Shown: positions 1 through 9,693, counted from the first letter of the stretch. The stretch: DNA of 64,000 nt from Rhodopirellula sp. (GCA_012728855.1 JAAYEH010000080.1:1-64000); one strand, 5' to 3'. Made by a program: numbers and translations. Notes: a model not told the origin generated them from the sequence alone.

Positions 1-12
1 ATCGGGCCCACC

Positions 13-3000
13 ATGCCACCCGTCATTTCTTGCCGGACGTCTTCATTGCTGTTCCTGCTGGCGGCCGTCGCAATTGCCGCTCCCCGGTCTGCGAACTCCG
101 CGGAGCGGCCGGTCAACTATACTCGCGACATCAAGCCGCTCCTATCCGACCGATGCTATGCCTGCCACGGCCCCGACGCGGCCAACCGGCAGGCGGATCT
201 CCGGCTCGATATCCGGGAAAGTGCGGTCGATGCGGTGATCGAGGCGGGCGACGCCGAAAACAGCTATCTTGTCGAGCGGATCGCCGCCGCCGATCCTGCC
301 GATCTCATGCCCCCGGCCGACAGCAACAAGCCGCCGCTCACACAGCAGCAAATCGAACTGATCCGCCGCTGGATCAACGAGGGAGCGAAATTCGACGAGC
401 ATTGGGCCTACGTCGTTCCCAAACGGCCACCCGTACCCGAATCCAAGAATGCGTCGTGGCCGCGGGGCGCCATCGATCGGTTCGTGGCGGCCGGCATTGA
501 GGCCCAGGGGCTCTCGCCATCTCCTCAGGCCGATCGGCCGACGCTGCTCCGTCGCCTCTCCTTCGATTTGACCGGACTTCCGCCTGCACCGGAAGAGGTT
601 GCCGCATTCGCAGCCGACACGGCAGCCGATGCCTACGAGAAGCAGGTCGAGCGGTTCTTGGCCTCGCCCCGTTTCGGCGAGCGAATGGCCGTCTACTGGC
701 TCGACTTGGCCCGTTACGGCGATACCGGCGGCTACCACAGCGACAACCACCGCGACGTCTGGCTCTATCGCGACTATGTGATCGGCGCATTTAACGAGAA
801 TAAGCCGTTCGACCAGTTCGTCGTCGAACAGTTGGCCGGCGACCTGTTGCCGGAGCCGACCCGCTGGCAGAAGATCGCTTCCGGCTACAACCGCTTGCTG
901 CAGACGACCGAAGAGGGCGGAGCGCAGCCGAAGGAGTACCAGGCCAAGTACGACGCCGACCGCGTGCGGAACACCAGCGCCGCGATACTGGGGGCAACGA
1001 TGGGGTGCGCGGAGTGTCACGACCACAAGTTCGATCCCTATACGACGCGCGACTTCTACCGTTTCGCAGCCTTCTTCGCCGACATCCAGGAGAAGTCGGT
1101 CGGCCGACAGGATCAGACACCATTGCCCACACCGGACCAGCAAGCCCGCATCGCCGGCCTCGATGGCGACATCGCGGAGGTCCGCAAGTTCCTTGCCACG
1201 CAGTCGCCTCAACTCGACGCCTCCCAGCGAGCCTGGGAAGGCGCGTTGAAGGGACGCCGCCTCCCGTGGGTGGTCCTCAAACCCGTGGAAGCGAAATCCT
1301 CCGGCGGTGCCGCACTGGAAGTCCTCGAAGACGGCATCGTTGTCCGGAAGGGGCAGAATCCGGAAAAGGACGTCTATACTTTGAAAGTTGAAGAGGCCGG
1401 CGCAGGCATCACCGGCTTCCGCCTCGACGTCTTCCCCGACGAATCGCTTCCCGAGGGAGGCCCCGGCCGAGCCTCGAACGGCAACTTCGTGCTCAATGAG
1501 ATTGAGGTGACGTTCGACGGGCAAAAGGTTCCCCTGACAAACCCGACGGCGTCGTACTCGCAAGACAACTGGCCGGTCGCCGGTGCTATCGACGGAGACC
1601 CGAAGACCGGATGGGCAATCCTGCCGGAGACCGGCAAAGCCAACCACGCCGTCTTTGAAACGGCGGTGGACAGCCGTGGCGGCAAGTCTCTGGTGGTAAC
1701 CCTCCGCCATGACTACGGCTCGGGACACTCGATCGGCCACTTCCGGCTCTCGGCGACCACCGCTATTCGCCCGATCCACGCAGACGGCGGCGATGGGTTG
1801 CCCAAGGACGTCGCCGCAGCGCTATCGGTCGCACCGGACCAACGGAGCCAGCCGCAGCATAACGCGATCGCCGCTTACTATCGCTCGATTGCACCGGAAC
1901 TGGCGGATGCTCGGAAGCGACTGGCCGATCTCGAGTCGCAGAAGCAGGCGGTCCTCCATGCGGCGCCGACGACTCTCATCTCCGTTTCCACGAGCCCGCG
2001 GACGATCCGCGTGTTGCCGCGCGGCAACTGGCTAAACGACTCCGGCGAGGTTGTCGAACCGGCGATTCCGATGTTCCTGGGCAAACTCGACACGGCGGAC
2101 CGCCGGCCCACGCGACTCGACCTGGCCCGCTGGATGACCCGTCGTGAAAACCCGCTGGTCGCCCGAGTGTTCGTCAACCGCCTCTGGACTCTTCTGTTCG
2201 GCCGAGGACTCGTCACGTCGGTCGACGACTTCGGGTCGCAAGGCTCGTTGCCCAGCCATCCCGAGCTGCTCGATTGGCTGGCGGTCGAACTGATCGATTC
2301 GGGCTGGGATGTGAAGCACATGGTCCGGTTGATGGCAAACTCGGCCACCTACCGGCAGTCGTCTCTGCCGAGCCAGGAACTTCGACAGCGCGATCCGGCG
2401 AATCTCTGGCTGGCACGCCAGGGCCGCTTCCGGCTGGCGGCCGAGTTTGTCCGCGACAACGCTCTGGCGATCAGCGGCCTGCTGTCTGCGAAAATCGGCG
2501 GTCCGAGCGTGAAACCGTATCAGCCGGAAGGGTACTGGATGCACCTCAACTTCCCCAAGCGGGAGTATGTCCACGACCGTGGCGAGGACCAATATCGTCG
2601 CGGCCTTTATACCTATTGGCAGCGATCGTTCCTGCACCCCAGCCTGCGGGCCTTCGATGCCTCCAACCGCGAAGAGTGCGCGGCCGAGCGGCCCCGCTCG
2701 AATACCCCGCTGCAATGCCTGACGCTCCTGAACGATCCGACCTATGTGGAAGCGGCGAGGGTGTTTGCCGCGAGGATCCTCCGTGAGGCCGGGAGGACGG
2801 AGGCGGATCGCATCGACTACGCTTTCCGGCATGCCCTCGGTCGCGAGGCGCAGCCGGCCGAGCAGGAACTTCTCAGCCGCCTTTATCGGAAGCACCGCCG
2901 GCAATACGCCGAGGACGAAGCCGCAGCCGGTCAATTGCTGGCGGTGGGTGAATATGAGGCGCCCAGTGACGTGCCGGCTGACGAGCTGGCCGGCTGGACT

Positions 3001-3051
3001 TCGGTCGCGCGGACCATCCTTAACCTGCACGAGACGATTACCCGGCCATGA
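13..3051 (+). CDS. PSCyt1-DUF1549-DUF1553 (PSD1) secreted c-type cytochrome-like protein
   Basis: The protein is 1012 residues. It opens with a Sec-type leader (about 1-29), then a planctomycete cytochrome domain with a CYACH heme-binding motif (C48, C51, H52). A DUF1549 region follows (about 150-350), with the LLRRLSFDLTGLPP signature and a second CAECHDHKFDP heme-like motif. The C-terminal third is DUF1553 (LARWMTRRENPLVARVFVNR). A discoidin-like stretch lies near 470-570. This architecture is largely restricted to Planctomycetes and Verrucomicrobia and is inferred to be exported and redox active; no substrate is known. Its end overlaps the next gene by four bases (ATGA), so the two are probably translationally coupled. 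The start is close to the window edge, so an upstream start cannot be fully excluded, but the leader begins here. Confidence 0.93.
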   Translation: MPPVISCRTSSLLFLLAAVAIAAPRSANSAERPVNYTRDIKPLLSDRCYACHGPDAANRQADLRLDIRESAVDAVIEAGDAENSYLVERIAAADPADLMPPADSNKPPLTQQQIELIRRWINEGAKFDEHWAYVVPKRPPVPESKNASWPRGAIDRFVAAGIEAQGLSPSPQADRPTLLRRLSFDLTGLPPAPEEVAAFAADTAADAYEKQVERFLASPRFGERMAVYWLDLARYGDTGGYHSDNHRDVWLYRDYVIGAFNENKPFDQFVVEQLAGDLLPEPTRWQKIASGYNRLLQTTEEGGAQPKEYQAKYDADRVRNTSAAILGATMGCAECHDHKFDPYTTRDFYRFAAFFADIQEKSVGRQDQTPLPTPDQQARIAGLDGDIAEVRKFLATQSPQLDASQRAWEGALKGRRLPWVVLKPVEAKSSGGAALEVLEDGIVVRKGQNPEKDVYTLKVEEAGAGITGFRLDVFPDESLPEGGPGRASNGNFVLNEIEVTFDGQKVPLTNPTASYSQDNWPVAGAIDGDPKTGWAILPETGKANHAVFETAVDSRGGKSLVVTLRHDYGSGHSIGHFRLSATTAIRPIHADGGDGLPKDVAAALSVAPDQRSQPQHNAIAAYYRSIAPELADARKRLADLESQKQAVLHAAPTTLISVSTSPRTIRVLPRGNWLNDSGEVVEPAIPMFLGKLDTADRRPTRLDLARWMTRRENPLVARVFVNRLWTLLFGRGLVTSVDDFGSQGSLPSHPELLDWLAVELIDSGWDVKHMVRLMANSATYRQSSLPSQELRQRDPANLWLARQGRFRLAAEFVRDNALAISGLLSAKIGGPSVKPYQPEGYWMHLNFPKREYVHDRGEDQYRRGLYTYWQRSFLHPSLRAFDASNREECAAERPRSNTPLQCLTLLNDPTYVEAARVFAARILREAGRTEADRIDYAFRHALGREAQPAEQELLSRLYRKHRRQYAEDEAAAGQLLAVGEYEAPSDVPADELAGWTSVARTILNLHETITRP

Positions 3052-4481
3052 ACCTCGACCAACTCATCGGCATCCGGCAGACCCGTCGCGCCTTTCTCGG
3101 CCGCACCGCCGGCATCGGCGCTGCGGCGCTGGCAACCCTTTTCAGCCGTGAAGCGTTATCAGAGGCGGCCGTCGATTCGTTGCAGGCAAGCTCGGGCGCG
3201 GTCAATCCCCTCCATCTCGCTCCCAAGGTCAAGCGGGTGATTCACCTCTACCAGGCGGGCGGTCCATCGCACCTGGAAACATTCGACAATAAGCCCAAGC
3301 TGACCGAACTGGGCGGACAGCCGATGCCCGAGTCGTTCACGCAAGGACAGCCGATCGCGCAGCTTCAGGGAAAGGCGCTGACGTGCTTTGCCCCGCAGTT
3401 CCCCTTTCAGAAGTTCGGCGAGAGCGGTCAGGAGATCTGTTCGCTCTTTCCGCAAATCGGTTCGGTGGCCGACGACATCTGCATCCTCCGCTCGATGGTT
3501 ACCGAGGCGATCAACCACGACCCGGCCCATACGTACATGAACACGGGAACCACCATCTCGGGTCGCCCGTCGATGGGTTCCTGGCTGCTCTACGGCCTGG
3601 GGAGCGAGTGCGAAGATCTGCCGGGATTTGTCGTCCTGTCGAGCATCGGCAAGGGCGGACAGGCCCAGCCGATCGCCGCACGGCAGTGGCACAGCGGCTT
3701 CTTGCCCAGCAAATACCAGGGCGTGGAGTTCCGCTCGAAGGGCGATCCGGTGCTCTACGTGGGCAATCCCAAGGGAGTCACGCGCGAGCAACAGCGCGAT
3801 GTCGTCGATGCGGCCAATGCGATGAACCTCTTGCACGACGAAACGGTCGACGATCCCGAGATCGCCACGCGCATCGCGCAGTACGAGTTGGCCTTCAATA
3901 TGCAGGCGAGTGTGCCGGGCCTGGTCGATATTTCCGACGAACCGTCCGACATCCTCGAGATGTACGGCACGAAAGGGGGCGACGGCTCCTACGCCGCCAA
4001 CTGCCTCCTGGCGCGGCGATTGGCGGAGCGGGGCGTGCGGTTCATCCAGGTCTACCACCGCGCCTGGGACCACCACGGCGACATCAAGCGGAGCATGGAG
4101 ATCACGGCCGAAGAAGTCGACCGCGCGACGGCGGCCCTGATCCGCGACCTCAAGCAGCGCGGCATGCTCGACGACACACTGATTCTCTGGGGAGGCGAGT
4201 TCGGCCGTACGCCGATGGGCCAAGGCAACGGCCGCGACCATCATATCAAGGGCTATTCCTATTTCCTCGCCGGCGGCGGCGTCCGGCCTGGGATCACCTA
4301 CGGCGCCACGGATGAACTGGGCTACCATGCGGTCGAAAACGTTGTCCACGTGCATGACCTGCAGGCCACGATTTTCCACTTATTGGGCATCGACCACAAA
4401 AGGCTCACCTACCGTTACCAGGGTCGTGATTTTCGGTTGACAGACGTCGGAGGCAAGGTGGTGCGGGAAATCCTCGTTTGA
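3048..4481 (+). CDS. DUF1501 domain-containing protein
   Basis: The protein is 477 residues. It starts with a twin-arginine-like leader (RRAFLGRTAGIGAAAL near residue 13) and is then a DUF1501 protein, a sulfatase/alkaline-phosphatase-fold family. Visible marks are HLYQAGGPSHLETFD near the N terminus, NHDPAHTYMNTG in the middle, and WGGEFGRTPMGQGNGRDHH toward the C terminus, where metal ligands are expected. In planctomycetes a DUF1501 gene almost always follows a DUF1549/DUF1553 gene, as here with an ATGA overlap. The pair is presumed to form an exported system, but its biochemical role is not established. Confidence 0.93.
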   Translation: MNLDQLIGIRQTRRAFLGRTAGIGAAALATLFSREALSEAAVDSLQASSGAVNPLHLAPKVKRVIHLYQAGGPSHLETFDNKPKLTELGGQPMPESFTQGQPIAQLQGKALTCFAPQFPFQKFGESGQEICSLFPQIGSVADDICILRSMVTEAINHDPAHTYMNTGTTISGRPSMGSWLLYGLGSECEDLPGFVVLSSIGKGGQAQPIAARQWHSGFLPSKYQGVEFRSKGDPVLYVGNPKGVTREQQRDVVDAANAMNLLHDETVDDPEIATRIAQYELAFNMQASVPGLVDISDEPSDILEMYGTKGGDGSYAANCLLARRLAERGVRFIQVYHRAWDHHGDIKRSMEITAEEVDRATAALIRDLKQRGMLDDTLILWGGEFGRTPMGQGNGRDHHIKGYSYFLAGGGVRPGITYGATDELGYHAVENVVHVHDLQATIFHLLGIDHKRLTYRYQGRDFRLTDVGGKVVREILV

Positions 4482-4485
4482 CAAA

Positions 4486-4505
4486 GGGTCTGCCACGGCA
4501 GACCC
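4486..4505 (+). terminator. stem-loop after the PSD1-DUF1501 pair
   Basis: A perfect 9-bp inverted repeat (GGGTCTGCC / GGCAGACCC) with a 2-base loop starts four bases after the DUF1501 stop codon. No U-tract follows, so it is a candidate RNA-end hairpin and not a classical intrinsic terminator. Confidence 0.4.
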
Positions 4506-4676
4506 CCATCCGGCTCAGCCGGGCCATCATTCGCTGGCCCGGCGCCTTCACCGACGATATCGATGGGAAATCCATGGACGTTGATTGGGTTCGCGTCTGG
4601 CCGATTTGCCGTAAGGCGGGCCGAGTTGCGTTTACACGTACAGCCCATCGTCATAAGAAGGAAGGACTGTGTTATC

Positions 4677-5891
4677 ATGAGTGATCGTCTACGAATCGTC
4701 GGTCTATCCCGTGGTTCCTGCCGTCATTGGCACCTATTGGTTGTCGGCCTGTTGCTTGTTCCGTTGGTTCCCCGGGGGCTGCCGGCGGCTCCGTGGGATC
4801 CCGCAGCGACAGACTACACGGGACGGACGGGACAGACGTTCTATGTCTCAAGACAAGGCGACAACTCCGATGGCGCCAGTTGGGCGACGGCCTTTCGCAC
4901 GATCCAGACAGCCATTTCCGCCATACCCGACGACCAGGGCGGCCATCGTGTTATCGTTCGACCCGATACGTATAACGAAGCGAATCTTCATCCGGCCCAC
5001 CGAGGCGCCAAGGGAGCCTACAACTTGCTGATCGGCGATCATGACGGACGGTTGGGTTCCGGGGCGCAGGGATGGGTGCTGATTGATTCCGGTGATCCCG
5101 ACATGGGCTTCAAGAGCTGGGACTGGTGGAGTTCGTTTGCCGCCTCTGACAAAAAGTGGCCGACCGGCAACAATCAGCAGACCTTTTCCAGCATTGTCTG
5201 CGATCGCTGGATCTTCCGAAATCTATACGCCACGGGTGGGGATGCCGGACTATTCTGGGACTTGACGGACAAGAGTGGCGAGGAGTTCACGGTAATCGTC
5301 GAGGACTGTGTCGGCATCGGACGCGCCTTTGGCGGTGGCGTGTGCTACCCCATCGTGCGCCAGCAGGAGCCGAGCGTTTTCCGGCGATCTTATTTCCTGG
5401 CGCTGGACTGGGTCGGCGACACCGCAGCGGTGCTCCTGGGAGGCTGGGAAAACACCATGCCCGAGGTTCCTCACGCCATCTTTGACGATTGCACGTTCGT
5501 GCATCCCGATAATGCCGTGGCCATGTCCTACGCGAGCCATTGCGCGCGGGGCAAGTTTGTTCATTGCCGCATGATTGTGCTGAACTTCACACAACCGGAA
5601 ATGGGCGGTAGATCCACCGGCATTGTCTGTACCGAGAACCATCGCCCGGGCGCGCGCCTTCACGTCGACTTGGAAGATTGTCTGCTGGCGGGTTACAGCC
5701 TCTTCACTCCGGGCGAGGCATCGCAGGCCGTCAGCTTCGCGACCCAAGGCAAAGTTCAGGTTTATCTCCAATTCAAGCAAAGCCTGCCCGATGGTTTTCA
5801 GAGGCTCGGGAATTGGCCTGCTGAACTCTTCTTTCAGATGGCTCCTCCGCGATCACCTTCCGATGCGGGGCGGATCGCACGCCTGCAATAA
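4677..5891 (+). CDS. secreted right-handed beta-helix (pectate-lyase-like) protein
   Basis: The protein is about 404 residues from the chosen ATG, which follows an AAGAAGGAAGG ribosome-binding site; the upstream extension of the frame has no leader. A hydrophobic export signal (LLVVGLLLVPLVPRGLPAA, about 18-36) is followed by FYVSRQGDNSDGASWATAF..IQTAIS, the usual opening of secreted parallel beta-helix proteins. After that come repeated short beta-type segments (IVCDRWIFRNLY, VIVEDCVGIG, HAIFDDCTFVH). This fold is typical of polysaccharide lyases and surface adhesins. Catalytic residues cannot be assigned, so the substrate is unknown. It is a stand-alone gene between the DUF1501 gene and a convergent glycosidase-like gene. 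Confidence 0.7.
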   Translation: MSDRLRIVGLSRGSCRHWHLLVVGLLLVPLVPRGLPAAPWDPAATDYTGRTGQTFYVSRQGDNSDGASWATAFRTIQTAISAIPDDQGGHRVIVRPDTYNEANLHPAHRGAKGAYNLLIGDHDGRLGSGAQGWVLIDSGDPDMGFKSWDWWSSFAASDKKWPTGNNQQTFSSIVCDRWIFRNLYATGGDAGLFWDLTDKSGEEFTVIVEDCVGIGRAFGGGVCYPIVRQQEPSVFRRSYFLALDWVGDTAAVLLGGWENTMPEVPHAIFDDCTFVHPDNAVAMSYASHCARGKFVHCRMIVLNFTQPEMGGRSTGIVCTENHRPGARLHVDLEDCLLAGYSLFTPGEASQAVSFATQGKVQVYLQFKQSLPDGFQRLGNWPAELFFQMAPPRSPSDAGRIARLQ

Positions 5892-6024
5892 CAGCCATCG
5901 TCATCATCATGCCGCTCCTTACCAACATCTCTGCTAGAAGTCAGTCTATCGTCTTTCGACACTTTCGCAAAACCGGCAGAATATCCGTCCGAGCGACGTG
6001 CCTGTTCCCTCTTGGTAACGCCTC

Positions 6025-7377
6025 TTATGGCAATACCAAGTCCCAGTAACGCACGGTCGCCGGGCTGCCATCCTCCAGGATTAACGCGATCTTATTGATG
6101 CCGTCTCGGACGAGCCGTCGCGGGCACTTGAAGCAAGCGTAGGCGGCCGGCTCGCCCATGCCGGCTTCGTAGGGGTGGTCAAGCGGCTTGTGGACGTAGG
6201 CGGTGGGTTCCAGGGTGGTTCCGTTGACCTTCGCCATCCACCGGCGATTGGAGAGATCTTCAGCGGCCATCAACCGGAAAACGCCATCGGTCGACTGGTG
6301 TTCGGTCGGAGCCATGTCCAGTTCAAACGTACGGGCGTCGCCTTTCTCGAAACGGACCGGCAGTTGTCCCGTGTCCGTGGTGAACCAGTTCTCCGCCTGG
6401 AAGTACGATTGCGGTTGTTTCGCCAGCCACTGGGGGTCGGCCAGATGTTTGAGGACGTGGAACGGCGGTTCGTTGAACGGCCCGCGGCCGGGGACACCGT
6501 GGTCGCGGTAGTAGACGAAGTTGAACAGGCTCATGCCGTCGATGCCGCGGCGATACGCCATGTGGGCCGTCGTGTAATACTGCTGGTCAATGGTCCGGAG
6601 GAAGAGGAAGTTGTCGCCTCCCGTCGTGGTCAGATGCCGGCCGGTCATCGTACAATGACACATCTCCAGGTAGAGAGCCACATCGGGCACAAGCCGACGG
6701 ATCTTCGCTGCATCGTGCGATTGGTAAGTAAAATAGGATGGGGAGAGGTTCACCATTTCCACTCCGACGTCGACCAGCGACGTCAGGTCGATGCCGATGT
6801 CGGCGTGCATGTCCAGCCGGCACGGCACTCGGACGCAGAGCCAGCGGTGCTGGCCCGGTTGGGCCGTTCGATCCAGCACGGACCGGATGTCCGCCACGAA
6901 CTTGGTTATGATCTCGACGCGCCGCTCGCAAGGCACGTCTTCCGCAAAGAGGTTGGGAAATCGCATAAAGTCCAGCTCGAGCCCGGCGAGTTCATAGTCC
7001 TCGCAAATCTCTTCAATCCGTGCGAACATGTGCTGTCGCACTTCGGGCACGGCCCAATTGAGCCCGGAACCCACGGCTCCCAACCGCCATTCGGGATGCT
7101 CGACGTAGAACCGGCTGATGGAGTGCATGCCTTGCAAGTTGCCTGGTGTCTCGGCGTGGTGAAGGTGGTGGGTATCGTTCAGCCGCATCGAGACGAACGG
7201 CGTCTGACCGACTCGGCGGCACTCGCCGATGAAGTCCTCAAACGGATCACCGCCGTCCAGGATATACTGATGAACGCCAGGGTAGCGCAACTGCTTGGGA
7301 TCGATGCCGAAGTTTTTCGCCCACCAGGCGTGATGCTCGCTCAGCGTATACAGCTTGCTGGGCCTTCCCGATCGAGT
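6025..7377 (-). CDS. putative glycosidase-like TIM-barrel protein, N-terminally truncated
   Basis: The open frame to 6025 encodes a family-10-glycosidase-like barrel. Features include HPEWRLGAVGSGLNWAVPEV, then ELAGLELDFMRFPNLF with acidic residues in a beta-strand context, and a beta-sandwich-like C-terminal end. Recognisable coding sequence extends upstream of the first in-frame ATG/TTG (about 7290) to LYTLSEHHAWWAKNFGIDP (about 7345), without a start codon. There it runs into a LamG-domain frame on the same strand that is out of register. The N-terminal part of the barrel therefore seems missing, or fused with loss of frame. The protein may be non-functional. Family placement comes from overall pattern only. 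Confidence 0.55.
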   Translation of the reverse strand, partial: TRSGRPSKLYTLSEHHAWWAKNFGIDPKQLRYPGVHQYILDGGDPFEDFIGECRRVGQTPFVSMRLNDTHHLHHAETPGNLQGMHSISRFYVEHPEWRLGAVGSGLNWAVPEVRQHMFARIEEICEDYELAGLELDFMRFPNLFAEDVPCERRVEIITKFVADIRSVLDRTAQPGQHRWLCVRVPCRLDMHADIGIDLTSLVDVGVEMVNLSPSYFTYQSHDAAKIRRLVPDVALYLEMCHCTMTGRHLTTTGGDNFLFLRTIDQQYYTTAHMAYRRGIDGMSLFNFVYYRDHGVPGRGPFNEPPFHVLKHLADPQWLAKQPQSYFQAENWFTTDTGQLPVRFEKGDARTFELDMAPTEHQSTDGVFRLMAAEDLSNRRWMAKVNGTTLEPTAYVHKPLDHPYEAGMGEPAAYACFKCPRRLVRDGINKIALILEDGSPATVRYWDLVLP

Positions 7378-8068
7378 TCGTGCCGATGGCCGGCAGATTG
7401 ATCAAAGCCTCCGGCGGCTGGTTGATCCGTCCTTCGTAGCTGCCGGACCTGCCTGAGCTTGTTCGCGTTTGCTCCTGTCCGTCCAGAATCAATCGCACTC
7501 GCTTGCCATCGAAGGTGCCGATCACATGGTGCCATCCCTTGGTGATCCGAGTCTGGGACATGAGACCATGCCACTGGCCATCTTCACCGAAAATGCCAAA
7601 CTCGAGAAACCCGAGGTAGCCATCCTGCTGTGGCGGCTCGCCGCGAATCTGCAAAAACCACTGACGAGAGTTCCCGGGAACCGCCTCGGCCGACTTACGA
7701 GTCTTCGGCGGGTGTGTGGTAACGATCAGTTGAAGCGGGCCTCGCGTACGATCGACACGAAAGACGGTTTCCAGTGTAAGCCGTTCCGGACGAATCGGAT
7801 TCTTCGCGACGACGGAGCTTTTCCCGTCCAACTCAAGGCACGCAGGATCGGCATTGCGTTTCACCTTCCCCAAGAGCGAGCCGCTATTTCGCAAACCGCT
7901 GTCGTCCACCAATTGGCGAGTCTCTGCGAGGCCGGGCGACCTTTGCACTTCCCAACTCACTACCAGGCCCTCGCGGCTGACCGTGTCCATTTGCTGTGCG
8001 GCAATCGCGGCAGTAGCCACGAGCCAGCAATCCGCCACGAGGCACAGAGAAAATCGTGTCGGGCACAT
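7247..8068 (-). CDS. secreted LamG (concanavalin A-like) domain protein, frame-broken C terminus
   Basis: The start chosen is the ATG opening a clear Sec leader (MCPTRFSLCLVADCWLVATAAIAA); the longer frame upstream has no support. The domain after the leader is a laminin-G/concanavalin-like jelly roll: LTLETVFRVDRTRGPLQLIV, RQWFLQIRGEP, TKGWHHVIGTFDGKRVRLILDGQ, and then IGTNSIG. After about position 7350 the reading frame turns into low-information sequence (ERASRLVGEKLRHRSQ), while the glycosidase-like coding signal continues in another frame. The two entries probably represent one former LamG-glycosidase gene, or two genes joined by a deletion. Confidence 0.55.
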   Translation of the reverse strand: MCPTRFSLCLVADCWLVATAAIAAQQMDTVSREGLVVSWEVQRSPGLAETRQLVDDSGLRNSGSLLGKVKRNADPACLELDGKSSVVAKNPIRPERLTLETVFRVDRTRGPLQLIVTTHPPKTRKSAEAVPGNSRQWFLQIRGEPPQQDGYLGFLEFGIFGEDGQWHGLMSQTRITKGWHHVIGTFDGKRVRLILDGQEQTRTSSGRSGSYEGRINQPPEALINLPAIGTNSIGKAQQAVYAERASRLVGEKLRHRSQAVALPWRSSVYPGRR

Positions 8069-8125
8069 TCGTATTCCTCCCGCAGTGCCTGTCCTCTTCT
8101 CCCAACGCGCTAAAACCCAGGGCAT

Positions 8126-8489
8126 TCACGGCAATGCCTGTTCCGGCGGAGCGGTGATGTCGACTCTCTGCTCCTTCAATCTTGCCTGCAATTCGGCGAT
8201 ATCTACCTGACCGACGCCGACGTGATGTTTCGAGGCGATCGCGGCGGCATTGCCGGCCGCCTGTTCGAGCGTCATCACCGTGCGCTGCAAACGCACGGCC
8301 CCCGAGGCGATGTGGGAGAATCCCGCCGCCGATGACACAAACCTCCGTTCGGATCCGCTCACCGGACGCGTCCCGGCGATCGGCCGCCAACGACCGTGTC
8401 GCCGCGCCGGGCATCAGCCCTCCGGCGGCCGTTGCGAGCAGCGATTTTGCTGCGGTGCGTCGATTCATCGCAAAACTCGTCATGGCCAC
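8126..8489 (-). pseudogene. FAD-dependent oxidoreductase (FAD_oxidored family) with internal deletion
   Basis: The 5' part encodes a TAT-type leader (NRRTAAKSLLATAAGG) and then TEVCVIGGG, the beginning of the FAD-binding Rossmann motif. The coding signal then switches frame at about 8321 and continues as FSHIASGAVRLQRTVMTLEQAAGNAAAIA and VDIAELQARL to a stop at 8126. That second piece matches the extreme C-terminal part of FAD_oxidored proteins (cofactor contact and last helices). The whole catalytic middle, normally several hundred residues, is absent, and the two ends are joined out of frame. This is a deletion pseudogene, lying directly upstream of the broken LamG gene. Confidence 0.75.
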
Positions 8490-8719
8490 CTCGCAGACAG
8501 GTTGAATGGGGGGCGTAGTTGGTGGACTACGAACTTACGTATCTCAAGGTAGTCGATCGACTCCGCCTGTCAAGCGAGGGTGATTTCGGGCTGCCGACAT
8601 TCGCCCACCCCGTCTCTACCCGTGATCCTGGGTGATTTGCACTCGCCCTTATCGAGCCGCTGCGATATCTTTACAATGTGACCGAGACCCGCCCCAGAAC
8701 CGATGGATATCACGCTGGA

Positions 8720-9430
8720 ATGCTGAAATTTGCCACCAAGTTCGCCCCCGAGGCCGACGCCTTCAACACTGCCACGGAGGCCGGATTCCAGTACGCAGAG
8801 CTATGGCTGGGAGCGAAGACATTAGCTCGCCGGAAAGTAGTCGCGAGCCTGGCGTCACAGTACTCGCTTTGCTACGGGTTGCATTTTCCGAACCGCAGTG
8901 AGTTGGACGACCAGGATCTGCAGAGCGCCGCGAGTCTCTACCGCGACCTGGGCTGCACCGCGATGGTGATCCATAAGCCGATGCTGCGACGTTACGGCGC
9001 GCGTCTGATGACTTACGACCGTTCGATCCGGCTGGCGGTGGAAAACCACCGGCTCACATGGGACGAATTCAACCGGTGGGCGGATGAGAATGCCTGGCTG
9101 ACGCTGGACGTGGAGCACTTCTGGAAACTGACTCTGCGCGACGCGCCCTTGGAAGAGTTGCTTGGGAAGTTGGACAAGTTGTTGACAAGTCACGGTGGCA
9201 AGATAATCCACGTTCATCTGCCTGGTTACTTGCCGGGAGAGGCGGAACATCGACCCCTCAGCCATGCCGGCGAGGCGGCGTTACAGATTCTGTCGACGTT
9301 TGCCGCACATGGATTTGAAGGTCTGGTGGTGAGCGAGGCGGACCTGCCCTACCAGAACGTCAGCGAAATGCGCCGAGACGTGCTCTGGTTCGATCACTGG
9401 CTCAAGGTCTATGGCGACGGACGACGGTGA
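8720..9430 (+). CDS. sugar phosphate isomerase/epimerase-like TIM-barrel protein
   Basis: The protein is about 236 residues from the internal ATG (MLKFATKFAPEADAF), which fits the start of the family's first strand better than the upstream ATG at 8678. Features are AGFQYAELWLG, YGLHFPNRSELDDQDL, LTLDVEHFWKL and KIIHVHLPGYLPGE, in the order expected for the xylose-isomerase-like AP-endonuclease-2 superfamily, where acidic and His residues bind a metal. It has no export signal and is short for the family. The substrate is unknown. Confidence 0.6.
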   Translation: MLKFATKFAPEADAFNTATEAGFQYAELWLGAKTLARRKVVASLASQYSLCYGLHFPNRSELDDQDLQSAASLYRDLGCTAMVIHKPMLRRYGARLMTYDRSIRLAVENHRLTWDEFNRWADENAWLTLDVEHFWKLTLRDAPLEELLGKLDKLLTSHGGKIIHVHLPGYLPGEAEHRPLSHAGEAALQILSTFAAHGFEGLVVSEADLPYQNVSEMRRDVLWFDHWLKVYGDGRR

Positions 9431-9640
9431 GAACCGACGAACAACGTTGCTTCCGCCCCCCCCCTTGTAACCAAAAAAGCGATGGCCCGTGGTCAGCCTT
9501 GAGGACAGTCGTACAAGGAATGCCTGACGGATCAGGAGAAGGCTTGCCTTGCCACTATGAAGCGTCTAGACTTCATGCGGTCTTGGTCGCGGGCAACCTT
9601 GTGCGGTGGCAGGCGACGAAGACCACGACTACTTGTCATA

Positions 9641-9672
9641 GTGCCTTGCACACCCGTTGGGGTGTGGTAGCA
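9641..9672 (+). promoter_or_regulatory. hairpin just upstream of the response-regulator gene
   Basis: A CACACCC / GGGTGTG stem with a 4-base loop is extended by an outer GTGC / GCAC pair. It lies about 22 bases before the ATG of the response-regulator gene. The rest of the gap from 9431 to 9693 shows no gene. It could be a leader hairpin; this is a structural observation only. Confidence 0.25.
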
Positions 9673-9693
9673 CCTCTTCTCTTCGAGCAGCCA

